From Cyclina sinensis (lineage: Eukaryota; Mollusca; Bivalvia; Venerida; Veneridae), in contig JAAONU010000001.1 in the NCBI GenBank assembly GCA_012932295.1, forward strand, positions 19,220,120 through 19,284,119: a DNA stretch of 64,000 bases, written 5' to 3'. The notes under the pieces are model-generated. The model was not told the DNA's origin, did no database searches, and saw nothing but the letters and a program-made list of their open reading frames with translations. Made by a program: the position numbers and the translations under genes. Shown here piece by piece: positions 23,181 through 35,266 of this stretch; positions within the stretch are counted from its first letter, which is position 1, and every line of letters starts with the position of its first letter.

Positions 23181-23600
23181 GTAAATGTCCACTAGGCAAC
23201 GCTGCACACCAAATACCTTAACTCTAGACCTTGTGGTTTCCGATAAGATTTTTAAGTTTTCCTTATATAAATCTATGTAAAATCAACTGACCCCTGGGGG
23301 GTCAGTTTTGAACCCGGGGTCATAATTTGAACAAATTTGGTAGAGGTCTACCAGATGATGCTTCATACCAAATATCTAAGCTCCAGGCCTTGAGGTTTCA
23401 GAAAATCTTTAAATATCGAACTTTTAAAATCTATTTTTAGCTCTAGTGGCCCAGAAATGAAATGGACCAGAACCATTCGAACTACATAGAGCTTCATGAA
23501 AGGAACATCCCGGGCAAGTTTCATTGAATCTGGCCCAGTGGTTTCAGAGAAGATGTCGTTTGAATGAAAAGTTTATGACAAATGGACAGGTGAGCTAAAA
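23181..23600 (-). repeat. ~160 bp units ending in GACAGGTGAGCTAAAA
   Basis: Two or three units in the opposite direction to 21.5-22.7 kb, ending with GATGTCGTTTGAATGAAAAG and an element terminus at 23600. Confidence 0.6.
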
Positions 23601-24245
23601 ATGCCTAGGACAGCTCTCCATAAACTTCATATAGTCAAGCTAAAAACCCAAGGATTTAAGACACTGACCTATTAACTCAATAAGGATCATCAGCTGGTCA
23701 TGCCCAATGGCCTTACCAAGTTTTGTGTACATTGGCAAATGTGTTCCCCAGTTATTAATTGGACGAGGATTGTACACAGGCAGTCAATCTGACCTTATCA
23801 TTAAACCTTATACCTCAAGATCTGCTGGTCATGCCTAATAAACTCTGAAGTTTCATGAACATAAGCTCGTCATTCACCAGTTATTGCTAAGATAAAATAA
23901 CCTAAATCTTGCACCTGACATGCATTGCTATCGCATCAAGGTGAATTAAAGTGCTAAGTTTTTAAAAATACCTCCAAGCATTAAGAAGTTATGGCATATC
24001 AATTTTTTCTAACTTTAAGCTGTCACTTTGACCTTAACCTTTGAGCTAAGAATCTTAGCCTTGCATGTGACATGCCATCTCATTGAGGCAAACCTTTGTA
24101 ACAAGTTATTTGAAAATCCCTCTATCCATGGCTAAGTTACACCAAACTTGGATAGATGCACTACTAACTCACCGACACAGCACTGCCATTGCCACAACTA
24201 TGTCAAGCTCACCACAAGTGGGCTTGACAAAAAACACAATAAACC
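23601..24245. repeat. Degenerate ~120 bp units
   Basis: Blocks such as GGTCATGCCCAATGGCCTTA, TTTGACCTTAACCTTTGAGC, TGTGACATGCCATCTCATTG and AAAATCCCTCTATCCATGGC. It ends with AAGCTCACCACAAGTGGGCT, an arm-like terminus. Same unit family as MGMT intron 1. Confidence 0.55.
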
Positions 24246-24489
24246 ATAAATGTCACCTACATATTGATGAGTCTTTCTGTTGTAACCCAGGTAATAACAA
24301 ACCTCTAACAAAGGCCATTATTTCAAGCTCATAGTTTCCTTATTCCACAATCGTTTTTCATGAAGTATAAAGAAAACTAATTTACCCTAAAGCAATATGT
24401 TTTGCACCAAAGTTAGTGAATGTATGTGTTTTACATTACTTCCAGCCGACAGCCAGTGCAATAAACTCAACTACAAATTACTCACACAA

Positions 24490-24495
24490 TTTATT
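24490..24495 (-). promoter_or_regulatory. MGMT polyadenylation signal (AATAAA)
   Basis: AATAAA on the minus strand, about 55 bases past the MGMT stop codon: the expected position for a short 3' UTR. Confidence 0.6.
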
Positions 24496-24549
24496 TAAGA
24501 AGCAATTTAATATATCACAGTTTACTGGATAAAATCTTGAAACATTAGT

Positions 24550-27500
24550 CTATTTATCAGCTTTTAACTTCAATGCACCTTCATGTTTTAGTAACCATTC
24601 TTTCATTTTATTCCTGGTACCATGTGAGTAATTCCCTAACTTTCCATCTTCTTGTATGACCCTGTGACAAGGAATCACAAAGCTCACTGGGTTGTTACTC
24701 ATAGCCTGTCCTACAGCACGACATGCTTTCTCATTGCCACACAGCCCAGCAAGGGCCTTGTATGATATTGTTTTGCCAAACGGAACTCTGTGTAACAAGG
24801 TGAACCAAACTTGGTATGTGAAAGTTCCTGAATAAATACAAGTAGAACATTAATACAATGAACAACAGGACCATAACTGACATATAAAATACTAAACTGA
24901 GTGCTACATGTACAATTTTACCTGAAAACATAAGGACCAAATAAATGTCTGTCATACAGAATTAAGACCGTTGAGTTAGTTTTTGACAGCATGTACCCTA
25001 GTTTCAATATTGACACACATACAATCAATGAATGTTTCATGATGTCTGGGCCGAACAACATGTCTCTAAAACTATTCATAAGATGTCCAATTGATCTGAG
25101 CTTGTGCCCAGTAGACAATGTTGTTTCAACACTGCCTAGTTATTCTATGTATTATCATGACAAACATTCTAAAAATGTTTCAGGGAGATAAAGTTAAAAT
25201 GTGACTGAAAGAGTGTTTAAACTGATCTACACAAATGGCCTAATTCAAAAGCAGACCTGAACATTTTTCAAAATCCTACGATAATGATTTAAAGCACATA
25301 TTCTGTACAATAATAGAGGTGTCTCATAAGCTCAGGAGGCTGGCCCTTTCAGTAGACACTATAATAAACAAGTACTTTACTTTACTTTACTTTTATTCTG
25401 TCCACCTTGCTTTGCTGAGCCTCCCTGAAGCTTGAATTAATTTAACTTGTAATAATGTCTTTTTTTTTCTCATACCATTGTCTGCAATGATGATCAAGGC
25501 ATGAACTATACAGCAACAAGGTAAGGAAATAAAACTCAACTGAAATTTAATACCTTCTTTTCCTATGTGTGTGCATATTTTTGGTTTTAAAGTCTCCTTG
25601 TTGTCTTTGCTGTGGAAGTAAGACTGTAGCCAATGCAGACACTGGGTGGCAGGTTTGTATGTGTAACCATTATCTTGGTATGACTGTGACCCAATACATA
25701 CTTGTACACTGAAGAGAAAAACAAATTAATATTGAACAATACAATGTGAGGCAGTTCCTTAGCTTTATCAGTTTGGGCTGGAACTTCATCTACTACATCA
25801 TCTCAGTGAAGTGTGATATATTTTAAGTAAATATTCAATGAAAAATAATTTACATAGGCAGTGATATACAAACTTTAATCCTTTTCATTAACATTTGATT
25901 ATGGTAAAACCTATGATACCTGTTTGTTAACTTAGCCATAATCCAATTTAGTTCTATTAACACTTACTAAAAGTGACCAAAGACAAAAATATCAGTGACA
26001 CTGATAGATGCTTCCCAACACTGCATTAACACAGCTTGAAAACATTGACAAATAAGACTAAATGTGAATGGAAATAAAAAGGGGGTAATGCAACAAATAA
26101 GATTATGTTTATACAGCTGAGGGATATTCATTCCAGCTAAATATATTGTAATAAATCATGACATTTGACCTTGACCAAATGTGACCTTGACCTTTAAGCT
26201 GTTGACCTTGTTCATGCACATGACAAACCTTACCACTGAGTAGAACATTTGTGCCAAGTCATTTTGATATCCCTCCATCTAAGGCCCTTTTACAGCCTGT
26301 ACAAGCAGAATTTTAGACAAAGTGTGGCCTTGAACTTTGAGTTACCAACCTGGTTCGTGCTTGCAACACACCATCTCACTGCAGCAAACATTTTGCCCAA
26401 AAATTTTTAAATCCCTCAAACCAAGGCCAAGTTACAGCCAGGAAAAGCAGAATTGTTGCTAATTCTGCCATTTGACATTTAAGCTGCTGGCATGGTCCAT
26501 GCCCACAACACACTTCTTGTTAGAGTGAACATTTGCACCATGTAATTTTGAAATCCCTACAACCAAGGCCAAGTTTCAGCTAGGACAAGCATAATTGTAG
26601 CCAATTCTGTCATTTAATCTCTTAATGTGACCTTGACCTTTCAGTTTCTTACCTGATTCATGTGCACAACACACTGTGTCATTGAGGCTACATTTGTGTC
26701 TAGTAATTTTAAAATTCCTCAAAAGAAGGCCAAGTTACAGCCATGACTGTAGCTAAAGTGTGACCTTGAACTTTGAACTACTAACTTAGTAACTGTTTCA
26801 TTGAGGCAAACACCTGTGCAGTCATTTTGAAATTCCTTCAACCAATCAACCAACCAAAGCCAATTTACAGTTTGGACACGGAGTATTGTCACCAAGCCAC
26901 CTTGAACTTAGAGCTACAAACCTTGTCTGATCTTACCATATATTAGAGCTACTGACCTTATTCATGGGTTTGACAGATCATCTGATTGCAGTTAACATTT
27001 GTGCCAATCATTTTGAAATCTCTCCAAGGCCAACTTACAGCCAGGACAAGAAGAGTTGTAGCCAACTGACCTCTTTGACCTTGACCTTTGAGATACTGAT
27101 CTAGTTCTTGCATGTGACTCACCATCTCATTGAGGCAAACACTTGTGCCAAGTAATTTTGAAATCCCTCCAAAGGCCAAGTTAAAGCCTTGAGTTACAAA
27201 AGTGTGACAGAAGGACTGAATGAATGATGGACAAAGTAGCTAGCATAACAATTATGCCCTCTCGAATTTTTTCAGGAGCAGATTAATATACTTAAGTTGT
27301 AGGTCTGAAATACATCTGGTTTAGTCTTCTTCAGTTAAACTGCCTGTGAGAGTATTTTCTGTTAGGTTGGGAACTTCAAAAATATTGCTTTGATATTACA
27401 TACTAAACTAGAGCTAATCAGTGCAAGGAACTGCCAACTTTCTTATATAAACATGCAGTCAATTGGAGACTTGATCCAAGTAATGACCTATCATCAAACC

Positions 27501-27724
27501 TTAGACATCCATTTGTTCTTTCTGAAAACCAAGCGATTCCTGATAACAACAAAGGGTACTTACTGAGGCTGTGGAGCGAAATTTTCATCTGTGACTTCTT
27601 CTGCCATACCAAGTGTATGTAATCCTTTAGGGCAGCATGTCATTGTCATGTCACCCAGTGGAGTCTTGAAAATGTATGTGTTAGTAGGTCCATATGGACA
27701 TAGCATACCCTTCTTTGCAGGCAT
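24550..27724 (-). CDS. MGMT: Methylated-DNA--protein-cysteine methyltransferase (MGMT)
   Basis: This is a nuclear suicide repair protein that moves the alkyl group from O6-alkylguanine in DNA to its own cysteine. There are three coding exons on the minus strand: 27724-27564, 25708-25554 and 24827-24550. The phases agree (CA|T gives His54, G|GA gives Gly106) and all introns are GT-AG. The product is 197 residues (human about 207). Seen: active-site PCHRV with Cys159; SYKALAGLCGNEKACRAVG, the helix-turn-helix, with Tyr128 and Arg142 at the base-flipping and arginine-finger positions; and GNYSHG near the C-terminus. Cys9, Cys31, His36 and His101 line up with the four zinc ligands of human MGMT. 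The start ATG (27724) lies four bases inside an exon preceded by TTTCTTCAG, so a non-coding 5' exon probably lies upstream. Intron 1 is largely tandem repeats. Confidence 0.94.
25366..25394 (+). repeat. TTTAC microsatellite in MGMT intron 2
   Basis: Short run of about four TTTAC pentamers. Confidence 0.6.
26155..27255 (+). repeat. ~120-130 bp tandem units in MGMT intron 1, about 8 copies
   Basis: Degenerate units with GTGACCTTGACCTTT, TTCATGCACATGACAAACC, CATCTCATTGAGGCAAACA, TTTTGAAATCCCTCCAA and CCAAGGCCAAGTTACAGCC. They fill most of the 1.85 kb intron and end with GGACTGAATGAATGATGGAC. No coding potential. Confidence 0.8.
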
Positions 27725-27728
27725 CAAT

Positions 27729-28181
27729 CTGAAGAAAATTAAGACCTGGCTTAAGTCTGACAGACAAACTGCTAAAATCTGCAATCAGTGTGTGTCTGTT
27801 TAAGACCAAGAAACCCTTTCTGACACAGAGTAGACTGTGGTTTATTATCTCGTTTATAAAATGTGACCTCAGAAAGTTTACACGGTTTTGCATAAAGTGG
27901 AACAAGATCTGAAAGACTCTTCTAAGATTTAGTATGGTTTCGTTGAATATTTTTTAGCCTCTTTTATAACGATTTTTAAATTATCAATATATAACACCCT
28001 GAAATTAATTTCAAAATGAAAGACATGTACTTCAAGGTTCCAAAAACTATCTTGCTGCACACTTACCAAGCAGCATGTAAACATCTTTGTTCTATATTCT
28101 TTTTGCAGATGTTATTCAATGAGTACAACACCAACCATTTAAATTAAAAACTTTAAATAAGAAGTTATCAGGATATTTAAC
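27729..28181. other. MGMT upstream sequence
   Basis: Probably part of the intron before a non-coding first exon, judging from the acceptor at 27729-27730. No exon or promoter motif identified. Confidence 0.35.
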
Positions 28182-28620
28182 AAGAGGGCCAATGGCCCTA
28201 AAGTGCTCACCTGGGTTCAAAAATGAAAGAAATTTTTATGAATGTAATGATGCATATCACAGAAATGGACCAATGCAATTTTAATGTCATAGCTCTAAAA
28301 ACAAAAAGTAGGACAGTAGGTCAAAAGGTCATGAGACGACATTTTTGAAATTGGAACGAAAAGCTGTACACAGAGTCCAAATTTCATTGCTGTAGCTTTA
28401 AAACAAAAAAGTAGGTCAGTAGGTCAAAAATATAGGTCATGATATGATGTTTATGAAATCGGAACAAAAAACTGTACACATGGTCCAAATTTCATTGCCA
28501 TAGCTCCAAAACCAAAAAGTAAGTCAGTAGGTCAAAAATATAGGTCATGCGATGACATTTTTGAAATTGAAATGAAAAACTGTGCACATAGTCCAAATTT
28601 CATTGCTGTAGCTAAAAAAC
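28182..28620 (-). mobile_element. Interspersed element (GGCCAATGGCC family)
   Basis: Starts AACAAGAGGGCCAATGGCCC then AAAGTGCTCACCTGGG. Four units follow with AAGTAGGTCAGTAGGTCAAA and TTGAAATCGGAACAAAAAAC. It is close kin of 14193-14530 and, like it, is interrupted at a GCTAAAAAACAAA site by another element. Confidence 0.65.
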
Positions 28621-28621
28621 A

Positions 28622-29450
28622 AACAAGAGGGCCATGATGGCCCTAAATCGCTCACCTGAGTCTCATTGCTCATGTTATAAATATCGTTTTTGGCTTTTAT
28701 GGGTGCCTGTTTGAATAAGTTTGCAATAAGTTTGAAGACTCTGGGTGTAATGGTACTCAAATTTTTTAGCAGAAAAAGTTTTACTCTACAGGTCCCTGTG
28801 ACTTTGACCTTTGACCTACAGACCCCAAAAACAATAGGGTTCTTCTAATATAATTACCCTGTAAAGTTTGAAGGTTCTGGGTGTAATGATACACTAGTTA
28901 CTGAGAAGAAATAGTTTTCACTTTACATGTCCCTGTGACCTTGACTTTTGACCTACTGATCCAAAAAATGATTGGGTTTTTTTAATGAGTAAAGAAAATT
29001 ATCCTATGAAGTTTGAAGGCTCTGGGTAAAATGGTACTCCAGTTACTGAGCAGAAACAGTTTTCACACTAGAGGTCCCTGTGAACTTAACCTTTGACCTA
29101 TGGACCCTAAAAACAATAGGGTTCTTCTACTACAATTATCCTATAAAATTTGAAGGCTCTGAGTGTAATGGTACTACAGTTACTCTACAGAAATAGTTTT
29201 CACTCTACAGGTCCCTATGACCCTGACCTCTGACATACCAGTCCCAAAAACAATATGGTTCTTCTATTTAGTAAAATCAATCATCCTATGAAGTTTGGAG
29301 GCTCTGGATGAAATGGTAATCCTGTTTTTGAGTGGAAACGGTTTTCATTCTAGAGGTCCCTCTGACCTTGACCTTTGACCTACTGACCCAAAACACAAAA
29401 GGAATTTTGTTTGTACTCAATAAGGGCAGGGTTGGGGGAAACATAACAAC
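28622..29450 (-). mobile_element. HINE-like element, copy of the 11008 family
   Basis: Starts ACAAGAGGGCCATGATGGCC then TAAATCGCTCACCTGAG, with five ~165 bp units (GAAGGCTCTGGGTAAAATGG, TTCACTCTACAGGTCCCTGT). The right end is truncated relative to 11008: only AGGGCAGGGTTGGGGGAAAC remains. Confidence 0.65.
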
Positions 29451-31537
29451 AAACAATTGAAGGTATAGCCCTTGGTGTTTCCTAGCAGCAGATTTTTAAA
29501 GTTTTCCCTATATAAATCCTTGTGTTAAATCACATGACCCCCCGGGTAGGGCCAGTTCTGACCCCAGGGTCATGATTTGAATAAACTTGGTAGAGGTCCA
29601 CTAGACAATGCTGTACATCAAATATCTTAACTCTAGGCTTTGTGGTATCTTAAAAGAATATTTTTAAAGTTTTTCCTATATAACTCTATGTAAAACATGT
29701 GACCACAGGGGCAGGGCCATTTTTGACCCAGGGCCAATGATTTGAACAAACTTGGTAGAGGTCCTCTTGACAATGATACATACAAAATATCTAAGCTCTA
29801 TGCCTTTTGGTTTCTGATGTGAAGACTTTTTAAACTTTTTCCTATATAACTCTATGTAAACAAGTGACCCCCTGGGCTAGGCCTATTTTGACCAAGTGGC
29901 TATGATTTGAACAAACTTAGTAGAGGTCCACTGGACAATGCTACACACCAAATATCTAAACTCTAGGCCTTTTGGTTTCTGACAAGAAGATTTTTAAAAG
30001 TTTTTCATTTTTGACCCAGGACCCATGATTTGAACAAACTTCGTAAAGGTCCACTTGACAATGCTGCATACCAAATATCTAAACTCTAGGCCTTGTGGTT
30101 TCTAACAAGAAGTTTTTTTAAAGTTTTTCCTATATAACTCTATGTAAAACATGTGACCCCTGGGGCTGGGCCATTTTTGACCCAGGAGCCATGATATGAA
30201 CAAACTTCGTAAAGGTCCACTGGACAATGCTGCATACCAAATATCAAAACTCTAGGCCTTGTGGTTTCTAACAAGAAGTTTTTTAAAGTTTTTCCTATAT
30301 AACTCTATGTAAAACATGTGACCCCTGGGGCGGGGCCATTTTTGACCCAGGAGCCATAATATGAACAAACTTCGTAAAGGTCCACTGGACAATGCTGCAC
30401 ACCTAATATCTAAACTCTAGGCCTTGTGGTTTTTGACAAGAAGATTTTTAAAAGTTTTTCCTATTTAACTCTATGTAAAACATGTGACCCCTTGGGCGGG
30501 GCCATTTTTGACCCAGGACCCATGATTTGAACAAACTTCGTAAAGGTTCACTAGACAATGCTGCATACCAAATATCTTAACTCTAGGCCTTGCGGTTTCT
30601 GACAAGAAGATTTTTTAAAGTTTTTCCTATATAACTCTATGTAAAACATGTGACCTCTTGGGCGGGGCCATTTTTGACCCAGGACCCATGATTTGAACGA
30701 ACTTCGTAAAGGTCCACTGGACAATGCTGCATACCAAATATCTAAACTCTAGGCCTTGCGATTTCTGACAAGAAGACTTTTTAAAGTTTTTCCTATATAA
30801 CTCTATGTAAAACATGTGACCCCTGGGGCGGGTCCATTTTTGACCCAAGAGCCATGATTTGAACAAAATTGTTAAAGGTCCACTGGACAATGCTGCACAC
30901 CAAATTTCTCAACTCTATGCCTTGTGGTTTCTGACAAGAAGATTTTTAAGTTTTCCCTATATAAATCTATGTAAAAGTTAATAGATCTAATTTAAACTGT
31001 CAAAATTCGAAAAAATCCACTCTAATTATGATGCATTTATGTCCACTAGACAATGCTGCATACCAAATATCTTAACTCTAGGCCTTGCGGTTTCTGACAA
31101 GAAGATTTTTTAAAGTTTTTCCTATATAACTCTATGTAAAACATGTGACCTCTTGGGCGGGGCCATTTTTGACCCAGGACCCATGATTTGAACGAACTTC
31201 GTAAAGGTCCACTGGACAATGCTGCATACCAAATATCTAAACTCTAGGCCTTGCGATTTCTGACAAGAAGACTTTTTAAAGTTTTTCCTATATAACACTA
31301 TGTAAAACATGTGACCCCTGGGGCGGGGCCATTTTTGACCCAAGAGCCATGATTTGAACAAAATTGTTAAAGGTCCACTGGACAATGCTGCACACCAAAT
31401 TTCTCAACTCTATGCCTTGTGGTTTCTGACAAGAAGATTTTTAAGTTTTCCCTATATAAATCTATGTAAAAGTTAATAGATCTAATTTAAACTGTCAAAA
31501 TTTGAAAAAATCCACTCTAATTATGATGCATTTATGT
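29451..31537 (-). repeat. ~165 bp tandem array, about 12 units
   Basis: Regular units with TGACCCCTGGGGCGGGGCCA, TTTTTGACCCAGGAGCCATG, TCCACTGGACAATGCTGCAT, AACTCTAGGCCTTGTGGTTT and TTTTTCCTATATAACTCTAT. Units in the right half are nearly identical, so expansion there is recent. Reverse-strand frames of 87 codons recur in register and are not genes. Confidence 0.9.
30548..31537 (+). repeat. 495 bp tandem duplication within the array
   Basis: 30548-31042 and 31043-31537 are the same 495 bp with only a handful of differences (for example GGGTCC versus GGGGCC, AACTCT versus AACACT). The duplicated block includes a non-array tail (GTTAATAGATCTAATTTAAA, ATTATGATGCATTTATGT). Confidence 0.9.
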
Positions 31538-32380
31538 ACGCACGCTCCTTTTTGTTTACGCAAAGAATGACCATTCAAAGCAGTTGCTTCCGGTAACAGC
31601 TGATCATATTTTCAGAAAATGAATTGTCTGTGTTTTTAGGTCAACACGTGTTTAACTTCTTTCGACATCTGTATCCTCTAGGCGCTTGGCAAAAATTATT
31701 GATCGATTTTGCTATATAGTAACGAACGTTTTTCAAAAATTCCAAAAACGAAAGTACACAATAAACCTACACCGCATATGTACTTGAAATTTGGTTTTAA
31801 AGGGGCTGTGCTCCAGATGACAAAAAAAAAAGAAAGTTTTCTTGTATTATAAATTTCTTGTAATATTTATGACTAGTGCTTAAAGAATAACTTACTGACA
31901 AAAAATAAGTCAAATAATTACATTATAAATTGATTTTTTTCCCTTTCAAAGTGCTATACCGTAACGCGATGGTAAAACTATATCATATAAGATTTAAAGT
32001 AAATATCTGTAATATCACATGCGGCTATGGTGGTGACAGTAAAAGCGTTGGAAATATTTTGTTAACATGAGGGTCCAGAGTTCAAATCAGGCTGGAGCGA
32101 AAATATTTTTTTTTATTCTATTTTGACATTTATAATCAGTTTTGAAGTAAAATATTATGTTGTTATAATCTCACGACATCTAAATATATAATTTATCAAA
32201 AAAATGTTTTTTTGTCAAACCTGGAGTAAAGCCTCTTTAATTTGACCAACTGAAGTTAGCCACAAAATACATGTAAGTAAAATAAGAATGAGTAAAAAGA
32301 AAACCACGTACATGTACTGTACGCTGAGTATGTTTAAATGCAGTAATCTCCAAGTCAGAACATCGCGGGGACGTGCGGCG
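31538..32380. other. Unassigned stretch
   Basis: AT-rich, with no gene or clear repeat. Confidence 0.4.
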
Positions 32381-32384
32381 TTCT

Positions 32385-32480
32385 GTCACCGCGACACGTG
32401 GTGATCATACCCCTTGGCGGTTGTCGCGGTGGTCATTTTAGCGGACACCCGAAATTTCGGGTGTTCAGTCCACCGCGACT
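32385..32480. repeat. GC-rich nested hairpin
   Basis: The inner perfect 20 bp palindrome ACACCCGAAATTTCGGGTGT (32445-32464) is enclosed by GTCGCGGTGG (32423-32432) and CCACCGCGAC (32470-32479). A further ACCGCGAC copy sits at about 32387. It is GC-rich in an AT-rich setting. It may be the core of a small foldback element, but no TSD was found. Confidence 0.7.
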
Positions 32481-32692
32481 GGCCACCCGGAGACGATACC
32501 AGCCCCTGCGACAGTGTTAACAACGTCAAAGTCCACGCTGCGTGTACTGTAGATCATTTTGTAGAATTTTTGTGTCTTATGAGAACTTGACTATAACTTA
32601 TGTGTAAGGTATACTATGGTATTATCTGCCAACAGTCTTGCTTTACTTTTAATTAATCTGGTAAGTTATAAATATATGATAAAAACTGTTTA

Positions 32693-33690
32693 GGATGGAA
32701 CCCTGGGGGACACCAGACAGGACAGGCAGAGTGTCTGAAGCACAGCTGTCTACAACTACTCTTTGAGTTCGGCCCTTTAAAAATGAATTAATCCACCGTG
32801 ATACCAGAGGGTGGACACCCAGCTCACTGAGATTGAATATCAGTTGTTGTAATCAACATTGTCAAATGCTTTAATAAAATCCATTACTTTTAGATCTGTT
32901 TGTCGACCATTCTCAATGTTTTTGTAGACCTCTTTAGAGAAGCTCAGTTGTGATTCACAGCTATGCTTAAGTCTGAAGCCATGCTGGTACTGGCTTAGAT
33001 CATTATTATCAAAGTGTTGCATGATGTTGGAGACCAAAATGTGTTCCAATAGTTTAGAAGAGATGCAAGTCAGAGAGACTGGCTGGTAGTTACTGGCCCT
33101 GGCCTTCAGCCCTTTCTTATATACTGGGGCAACAGCTGCACTTCTCCAATCTGGCTGGACACAGTTACCAAATATAACCTACATGTAATATGTAATGGAG
33201 ATCATGGGCATTTTGGGTGCTGAGCTGGGTTTTTTTCAGAACTGCTTCAAACTGAGTGACCTTGATTTAGAGAAGACCAACTCAAACTGCCTATTTAAGA
33301 TGCTAGCTTTGGTAGTAGGGTCAGTATATGTCAGACCCTCATGCTTAAGAGGTGCTACACCACAGTTTTCCATTTTCTTATGCTTTATAAATGAATAAAA
33401 TTTCTAGTGTTTACCTGGTTGTGAATTGTCTATGAGTATGACTGATTCTAGACTAAGTAAGCCCAATATGAATTCCTCACTTCCTCTGTTGCTTTTGGAT
33501 GCTGGACTTACAGGCTTTCAGGGACTTACTTTTACCAGCGGATAAGTTGGATTTTCTAAATTTGGCATACATATTGGCATCTTTGGGGTTAGTCCAACTC
33601 ATCAGATTTGTCTAAGAGACATTGAGAACATTTTTGATAGGCAATATCTTTTTCCAAGTCCAACCACAAGTTGCATTTTAAGGCACGGAA
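32693..33690 (-). pseudogene. Non-LTR retrotransposon reverse transcriptase fragment
   Basis: Reading down the minus strand there is a degraded linker (KYAKF-type region near 33560), then WRSAAVAPVYKKG and NYQPVSLTCISSKLLEHIL, QYQHGFRLKHSCESQL, and DFIKAFDNVDYNN followed by a stop. In a shifted frame it continues with PLVSRWINSFLKGRTQRVVV and SGVPQGSI. These are the early reverse transcriptase blocks of the Jockey/CR1 group. It breaks off before the catalytic YADD-type block. The copy is dead: a frameshift near 32840 and truncation at about 32693. Confidence 0.85.
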
Positions 33691-34163
33691 AATGCCCAAT
33701 TAGAAATTGTTGGGAGCGATAACTAGCATACTTTGGAAGAAAAGATAAACATTACCTTTTAGAGAAACAATTTTAATACAAGTTCCTGAAATACCATTTT
33801 TCAATGAACAACTTAACGTGTTAAGATATCAAAATTGACTTAAATTTCAACCACAATGTTATTCGACTGTAAACAGGTTACAGCTGGATTTAAGTTTAAG
33901 GAAATGAGCCTATTTGATATTGCAGTTAATATCCCGCCTCCCTGGCCTGAGGTTCTATCATCTCTGAAAACCTGGAAGTGCACTCAGTAGGTCATTTGGG
34001 AAGATTTTGAACAGAGGTTTGGATATCTGGTTTCAACGTTGATAATACTCATGTTGACCTGTTTTTTGTCAACCTTGCTGTATTTCTGAACGGTAAAAAG
34101 GAAACCAGGACAGAAAACTGAAGTTAAGCCACAATGTTTTAAGGTTTCAATACACACAGAATC
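33691..34163. other. Unassigned stretch
   Basis: No gene or repeat supported. Confidence 0.4.
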
Positions 34164-34637
34164 AACAAGAAATCGGCAGAACCGATGGATGCTCCCCGAA
34201 TAAATGCCAATTCCAAAAGGGCTATTTTTTACTATGTATTTTTTTTAAAGTATGAAAAATAACAATGGCAATAACTCCTTAATTATGCAAAATAGAGTTA
34301 CGGTTCTTGCATGCTGCACTTCTCCTCATAGAGATTTATCTACCAATGAATTTTCATGTTAATATCTCTTATATTTTGTGACATATGCCCCAGACAAAAA
34401 ATAAGTATGAGAAATTTCAAAAGGCAATAACTCAAAAATTAATAAAGCAAGAGTTCTGGTTCTTGTGCACTGCACTGCTCCTTAATGAAATCTAACTACC
34501 TATCGTTATGAAGTTTGGTCTTGATATCTCTCTTAGTTTTTGTGTTATGCTCCGGACAAAATTATGACGAACGGACGGACTGGAAGGACGGACGGACAAA
34601 GCGACAATTATATGCTCGCCCTTCGGGAAGCATAAAA
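34164..34637 (-). mobile_element. ~470 bp interspersed element with ATGCTCCCCGAA arms
   Basis: The left edge is AACAAGAAATCGGCAGAACC then GATGGATGCTCCCCGAA (ATCGG/CCGAT hairpin plus arm). The right edge is ACGGACGGACTGGAAGGACG then CTTCGGGAAGCATAAAA, complementary to the arm. Two units carry GGCAATAACTC and GTTCTTGTGCACTGCACT. The overall plan matches 15383-15787. Confidence 0.7.
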
Positions 34638-35266
34638 ATTCTGTACCATATGAAATGTCCTCTTTGCATAGTACACTGTTTCCCGCCATATGCCAAAAGT
34701 GGACCTATTTGAATGTAATAAGTAAAGTTAGAATTCTGAGAATATGTTCTATGGAATGGTTAATCACATACGTTGTCAAAATATCAAGACGTAGAATTTG
34801 GATTTGATGATACTTAGTTCTTAATCAAATCCACACACCGTCGTCGCATTTTCCGATAAACATGAAACGTGACAAAAATGAATATACACGTAAAATGTTA
34901 GATATGCAGATGTAACGGTCTTTCTATATACAATAGAGGAGTAGCGTAAAATTAGCGCTAGTAAAAATCAAACCCTTGAATACCAGTTATTATTCAAATT
35001 TTACCTAAAACGACTTTTGATAATCTTGTGTCCACGTTTAAAGATTGTATGAAAAAGAATATCAAAACTTCTCTAATTAGCACTGTGCTTAAGGCCGTTT
35101 TTTCAGTGAATATGAAGATTGTCTATTTCTCAATTTACCAACATACACGTTTTTCAATGTGATCGAAACTGAGCTTTCTCCTTCTTCTTCTCGTAAGGTA
35201 CATATGACCGCTCTCTGGCGTATTTCCGTGTCTATGTACATGGGTGAAACAAGAACGTCTAATGCA
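34638..35266. other. Unassigned stretch
   Basis: No gene or repeat supported. Confidence 0.4.

Noticed and set aside
24083..24334. 83-codon frame as a gene 3' of MGMT
   Set aside because: Most of it lies in a degenerate repeat unit ending in an element-type arm; no conserved feature.
30627..31385. Two near-identical 87-codon reverse frames
   Set aside because: They lie in the ~165 bp array and its 495 bp duplication; no protein features.
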